From: Cyathus striatus
Taxonomy: Eukaryota; Basidiomycota; Agaricomycetes; Agaricales; Nidulariaceae
Length of the DNA: 64,000 nt
Direction of reading: 5' to 3'
Assembly (NCBI GenBank): GCA_025738555.1
Contig: JAOVFP010000010.1
Span: forward strand, 62,001 to 126,000
Numbering within the stretch: position 1 is the first letter of the stretch; every line of letters begins with the position of its first letter. Shown piece by piece: positions 59,168 to 64,000 of the stretch. The notes beneath the pieces were generated by a model, which saw only the letters and a list, made by a program, of their open reading frames with translations, was not told the DNA's origin and made no database searches. The position numbers and the translations under genes are program-made.

Positions 59168-62100
59168 ATGCCTGAGTCTGATATTCCACTGGCTAGTTTT
59201 ACTGGTGATAATCCACCCCCCACTATCTGTGAAAAAAAAGGTTGCCAGAATGCAATTCCAGCTGATAAGCTGGCCATTTTTTGCCTTAGAAAGAAAGGGG
59301 ATCCTTCAGGAAGAATCATACACTTATGTGAGGGCTGCTACTTTCATTATTCCAACAAACCAAGCACAGTGCAGCCCTCCAGCCACAGCGCCAGTAAGTA
59401 GAGCTCTTTAGACTTGTTTCACTCATAGGAGCTATTAACTGTGCTTTACAGGTAATGCATTCTCACATAGTTCTGAGGCTACAGGGAGATTAGTGCAGCC
59501 TATACTTAATCTCCCTCATCAAAGCTCTGCTAAAATAGGTCAGCAACTTTCCTATTTAGTTACAATCTTATGGCATAGTGATTTACATTCTTTTAGCCTC
59601 CCACGCACTTGCTTCTAGCCATCATTCATCAAGAAGTATAAACCTTCAAAGTATCAAACAAAATACACTTGCAGCACAGCGACCTGGTGCGTTTAAGCCT
59701 GCTCTTATTTTTCTGCTTGAGCTCATTTAAGATATATAAAGACCTAGGGTACAAGCCACCCAGCGTATTATCTTTGCCCAAGCAACCAGTTGGAAGGCCT
59801 ATGCCTTTGTCTGCTGCTCATCAGAGCCCCTACTCAGCTTCTGGCCTTTCTATGGGCCCTCTTGGGATTGCCTCAATGGGAAGGCCAGTGATTAATACCC
59901 CTTCCTATGGGTATAACTCCAACCACCAGCATTACTATGATGACCGCAAGCGTTGGGCAGCTGGAAATCCATCTAGACAAGGCTCTGTAACAGCAGAGGA
60001 GAAGTACAAATTTCCTGTTACTGTATCATTTGCCTATAATCTTCAAAAGCCAGAGCGAGGAAAGCGGTATGGGGACCTTTTGGTGAGGTTTTCATTCTGA
60101 ATTTGGTTTAAATATCTAATAGCACCCTTATAGAACGTTGCTGAAACTGTATACTTTGCAGCCAATTCCTCAGGGGAGGAAATTGCCTCTGTTGCAAGGC
60201 AAACTATTAAAGATGCTATTCAGAAGCGCCCTGATTTGATAACCTTCAGTTGGGATTTTGATGCAGCTTATGTATGAGATTTGAAATGGACCAACCTAGA
60301 ATCAGATGAGGCAGTCGCTAGATCTGGAGGCTACTTTTATAATGAAGTTATGGCTGAGCCAGCAGCTGCAGCAGTTAAGGCTGCTGCAAAGCGGGGTAAC
60401 ATTAGGGCGAAGGCTACCTTCAAACTGCCTAAAAACCCCTTCCAGGTACTGGTTATTGTATCATACAGTGAGTATGAGAAGTGGGATGGCATAATGAATC
60501 AGGATGATCAGGTTAGTCACTGGAGCTGTTAACTTTTATAGCCATTCTTTGCTAACTATCCTTTAAGTATGAGATGGATGCCGTTAGCTTTGGTTCCACT
60601 TTTACTTCAGTAAAGCAAAAGGGCAAAGGGAAAAGACCTAGAGCGGCAAGTCCATTCTACACCCCTACTGAGTGAGAAACAGTATTCACAACTTATAACT
60701 TAGGACTCTTATACTGCTGATGCTGCCCAAAATAAGAAAACTGGAAGCTCAAAGAAAGAGCTAAAGAGCGCAGCTATAGTTATTTCTGATTCCAGTGAGG
60801 AGAAGAAATAGAGGTAACTGAATTGCCAACTATCAAGGTATATTTAACTATGCCCCTATTATGACAAGCTTATAACAAGTTCTTCAGGAGCTAGCTTCAA
60901 ATGAGCTGCAGGAATCTGAGAGGGATAAGGAAGAAAATGAAATGGCTTTAGAGATTTCCAAGGCAAATAGATCTTTCATTGTTAAGCTAGCTCTAATATC
61001 ATTTCTTCTATGTTCAGGGACTAGTTCAAAGCTCTAGAAGACTAGATCAAGATCAAGAAAAGGAGATGAGCATCTTCAGCAGCTCAAGCCCAGTATGCTA
61101 CCAGAAGTGGTTAAGCTATTTGGATTCCCAAACAACATTTTAGTCTCAAATCGCTCACCAAGAAGGCCAAAGCTCAAGGCTTCAAACAAGGGCTTTGCCA
61201 GAAACGTAGAGCCCCCCTCAAGCCCCCCAAACCCAAACTCAGCTAGCTGCTTCCCTACTAGTTCAAATTTTTCAAGCAACGAGCTGAAAGATGCACTTAA
61301 GTCTGGAGGAAGGGACTCGATCTCAAGATCTGACATACTAGCTTGTAAGAAGCCTTCCATACCTTTGTGATAAAGTTCTGAATCCAGTTACTTAGTCCAC
61401 CAGAAGCAGGAAATCGTATCTCTTTATCACATTGAGTCCAAGTCATTGGAAGAACTGGTTGAACTGGCCAAACTTGGACAAGGGTCGCTGCTTAGTGCAT
61501 GGGCTAAGAAATGCTCTTCTGAGACAGCTAGGCTAAGCGTGTCCTCAAAGGATGGAAAAAAAGGTAGCTTTAAGATCTCCAATCCTGTCAACTCTTTGGA
61601 AATGTTTGGACACACGGCCGCCGCTGGCTTGCCTGAGGGCCACATCTGTCACTATGATCTAGTGGCAAAAAGGCCATATGATTCTGCATTCCCAAACAAG
61701 ACGCCTAGGCTCTCAGGCAGTGCAGAGCTTGAGTTCCTTTTGAAAGAGGGAAATATATTGATGTGGGCGGGAGCATTGCTTGATGCTACATACCAGTGGG
61801 TAGACTCTCAACTTTCTGAGAGAAAAGCAACTGCTCTTCCCTTCGCCATCCCCCGGTTGCGCTTTGCAAAGGCTGCTATTGCTACCTCAACAGCTACCGT
61901 AAGCAAGCCTTCTGGATCTTCTGGTACTCACACCATGGCATCAGCAGTGGTCTCTGCTTACCTACTGGAAGAAAAGATTGAAGGCGTATTTGTTAAATTT
62001 CTTCACAATGCGCATGCAGGACTACCAGAGAAATGGTCTGAAAAGGATCATGGAGATTTCTATAGAACCGCTGAATTCCTTGCCTTTTCACAGCACGTGC

Positions 62101-62432
62101 AGTACATGCTTACTGGATGCTTAGCCTATATATCTGACTACCAGGGTGAGTTTTAAAGCACCTTTGGTGAAAAAAATTCTTATTCTTCTGCAGGAAGCTG
62201 TACAATTTTAACAGACCCACAGATTATGACTTCTCCTGAGTGCGCTGTTTTGTAAACTTTAATCCATCCCACTATGGTCTACTAATGCTTTTATTTGGCT
62301 AGGGAGTTCACTGGTACTCTATTTGGTGGAGGAAACCTCGCAGAAGGATTCAGGGCCTTTCCAAAGCAACACCCATGCAATAAATATTGCATCTGGTTCC
62401 GCCTCCCTTCAATTTTCCCTACAGAGGAATAA
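59168..62432 (+). CDS. Zinc-finger alpha-kinase (possibly decaying)
   Basis: Starts MPESDIPLASF at 59,168. Residues ~25-60 form a Cys cluster (CEKKGC, then LCEGC) that may bind zinc. A Pro/Ser-rich linker and a beta-rich segment (EEKYKFPVTVSFAYN) follow. The C-terminal alpha-kinase domain has QHVQYMLTGCLAYISDYQG, TILTDPQIMTSPE, LFGGGNLAEGF and HPCNKYC, the zinc-binding end of the fold. Exons there join cleanly (introns ~61,346-61,396, 62,145-62,192 and 62,239-62,302). Two doubtful points: an in-frame TGA at 60,275-60,277, unless an unusual intron removes it, and a one-base shift near 60,810. Alpha-kinases phosphorylate Ser/Thr in helices; target unknown. Confidence refers to the family; intactness is open. 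Confidence 0.8.
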
Positions 62433-62979
62433 ACTGCTACTGCCCAAGGTCCACTTTCACCTAAGCCCTCTTCTTTCTTTTATTTCTTTCAAGCCTTTGA
62501 CTTTGCAGAGCACCCAGTGCACTGCAATGTACCCTTTCAACTTTCTATTATTATTGCTGTAGTAGTTGTATATGCTATCTACTCAATATTCACTTAATGT
62601 TAAAGGCACCTCCCTTAAATTGATAACAGGAAGCTATCTCTAGTCAGAACTTAGAAGTGCATTGAGAGCCAGCACGACCAGCTCAGGGTTAATCATCTGC
62701 CAGGTTGATTAGATCCATGAAGCTTGATTAGATGTGTATGCTTTCTGCTTCCCTGGCGGCTAAAAGAGAAGCAAAAATATTTATTTCTTGTTTTCCATAT
62801 TTGGGCTGTGCATAGTTTTTGGGGTCCCATACTCGGCATGTGTGCCGATGCTGATCCAATCAAAAAAAGGTAGCGTGATAGTCTGGCCTTCCATATGTAA
62901 TAGTAGACCAGAAGGCTGCAGCCTAAGCTCGGTTAATCGCTACGCACTAAGACAAGCGGCCCTACCGGCTAGCCGCGAG
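62433..62979. other. Flank of the alpha-kinase gene
   Basis: No gene seen. GATTAGAT occurs twice near 62,707 and 62,727. The CpG-poor character of the block ends at about 62,820. Confidence 0.4.
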
Positions 62980-63620
62980 TGCTCAACTTCACGTCAGCCC
63001 TACAACTGTGGGAAAAATGGAAGCCCCCGCACGGACCATTGAATTCGAAGAGAAACCCTCCGGCTGGCGACTTGCTTGCAGAATGTGACATCGAAAATCT
63101 TTCAGCTTTCGTCCTAGCACCACCATTACTTCTCTTGACCTCAAGATGCTGGAGTATGGAGTACCACATTACTCCCGAGTCCCGACGACACGAACGAATA
63201 GCCATTGATCCGTTCGTTTTCGTGTATGTATCACAGTTGTGATCACTTCCCTAGTGGACATCCATCCAACGTTGTATCAACCAGGTGCTCCGAGTTGCAG
63301 CAACGTCAGCCCTGTGGCGCCTTCGAAGATATTTCGCGATGCAGACGCTGGTTAGCGTGTATTAGGTGAAGTGCGGCTTTGGTACAGTATCGGTACCGTC
63401 TTTGACGTACCAGTACTGGAACGCATGTACGGTCACCCCTTTATCTGTGTTTAAAAACTCCAGCCAACCTACTCACAGGTTAGACAGTTCATCCGCTACA
63501 ATGCCATACCGCTCCCAGAACTATATCCAACACTTCATATCCCCCATGTCCTTCACGTACGAAACCACCAATCAACGGGCGGTGCTCTCAACCGCGCGCG
63601 CTTCTTATTAGCACCCATTC
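62980..63620 (+). repeat. Dispersed ~0.6-kb repeat, copy 2
   Basis: Shares ordered segments with 46.4-47.0 kb. Its last part (TACTGGAACGCATGTACGG, then TCCAGCCAACCTACTCACAG) recurs in copy 3. Confidence 0.55.
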
Positions 63621-63869
63621 TCATGCATAGGACCCCTTTCGTCGCCACCTTCGCCAGTCATCCACCAGCATTACGGGAACGAATGACTATCATTTCGGTC
63701 CTCCCCATCCGCACTTTGCAGCTGTCGCTACTTCTCTTGCTGGCCGTCTATGTAATGTTCGATCGGCGGCGGATTAACTAGCAACATCGGGCTGCGACGT
63801 CTTCGAAGGTGATTGGTAGATTCTGGGTAAACACGATTCAACCGTGAATTTCAAGGTTCAAGAGCGATG

Positions 63870-64000
63870 TGAAGCTTGGGAGCAGTCCTTTGGAGGTACT
63901 GGAACGCACGCACGTCCTTACATCATCTGTATTCTCTCACTCCAGCCAACCCACTCACAGGGTCCAATCACTACGAAAGCCGTAAAGCTCCCAGAATCGC
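63870..64000 (+). repeat. Dispersed repeat, copy 3 (cut by the window edge)
   Basis: TACTGGAACGCACGCACG, CTCCAGCCAACCCACTCACA and GCTCCCAGAA follow in the same order and spacing as in copy 2 at 63,410-63,520. Confidence 0.55.

Noticed and set aside
61360..61400. Frame break between the linker and the kinase part of the alpha-kinase gene
   Set aside because: A 51-nt intron starting GTAAGA at about 61,346 and ending CTTAG at 61,396 joins the two frames cleanly.
52791..62820. Starship-type giant element (DUF3435 tyrosine recombinase)
   Set aside because: The recombinase here is a DDE integrase; no tyrosine recombinase motif was seen.
52791..62820. Maverick/Polinton element
   Set aside because: An integrase is present, but no protein-primed DNA polymerase, packaging ATPase or capsid-like gene is visible.
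1..64000. CRISPR arrays, bacterial operons, rRNA genes
   Set aside because: None seen; the sequence is eukaryotic nuclear DNA with spliceosomal introns.

Overview
The window looks like nuclear DNA of a mushroom-forming basidiomycete (Agaricomycetes). The evidence is dense ~50-nt GT..AG introns and families typical of that class: a SPE3-LYS9 fusion gene, a DUF6533-like membrane protein, MYND-finger proteins, a FunK1 kinase remnant, F-box proteins, gag-only and Tad-like retroelements, and a JmjC/integrase/alpha-kinase cluster. All calls were made by reading the sequence; no database search was run.

Layout. 1-2.9 kb: 3' part of the spermidine synthase-saccharopine reductase fusion gene (lysine and polyamine synthesis), then a lineage-specific hypothetical gene on the minus strand. 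3-12.3 kb: a scrambled zone with an old LINE fragment, two duplicated 3' halves of a CAP/PR-1 gene, a 1.3-kb TIR element, a MITE, an intact DUF6533-like gene, and tandem pseudogene copies of the LYS9 part of the fusion. 12.9-22.2 kb: two elements with perfect 8-bp target duplications, and a secreted tandem-repeat protein with Kex2-like KKR sites, split in two by a gag-only LTR retrotransposon. 22.2-32.3 kb: two paralogous MYND proteins with an unknown gene between them, a FunK1 relic, an F-box protein, and an intact eight-exon G-alpha gene that has lost nearly every GTPase motif. 32.3-41.7 kb: a TmpA-like membrane oxidoreductase cut off at its 5' side by an ~8-kb Tad-like LINE (ORF1, then endonuclease-RT-RNase H-zinc knuckle). 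43-49.4 kb: a frameshifted F-box paralogue, gene-poor repeats, and a DUF4218-like transposase remnant. 51-52.8 kb: three 39-bp palindromes around a GC-rich minisatellite. 52.9-62.4 kb: a CpG-poor block with a JmjC-domain gene (+), a DDE integrase (-) and a zinc-finger alpha-kinase (+). 63-64 kb: a diverged ~0.5-kb dispersed repeat.

Overall this is a repeat-rich accessory region next to one conserved metabolic gene. The strongest leads are the pseudo-GTPase G-alpha (30.2-32.2 kb), the JmjC-integrase-alpha-kinase block as a possible large mobile unit, the Kex2-type repeat precursor, the 39-bp palindromes, and nonsense codons that are almost all TGA, as expected from CpG deamination.
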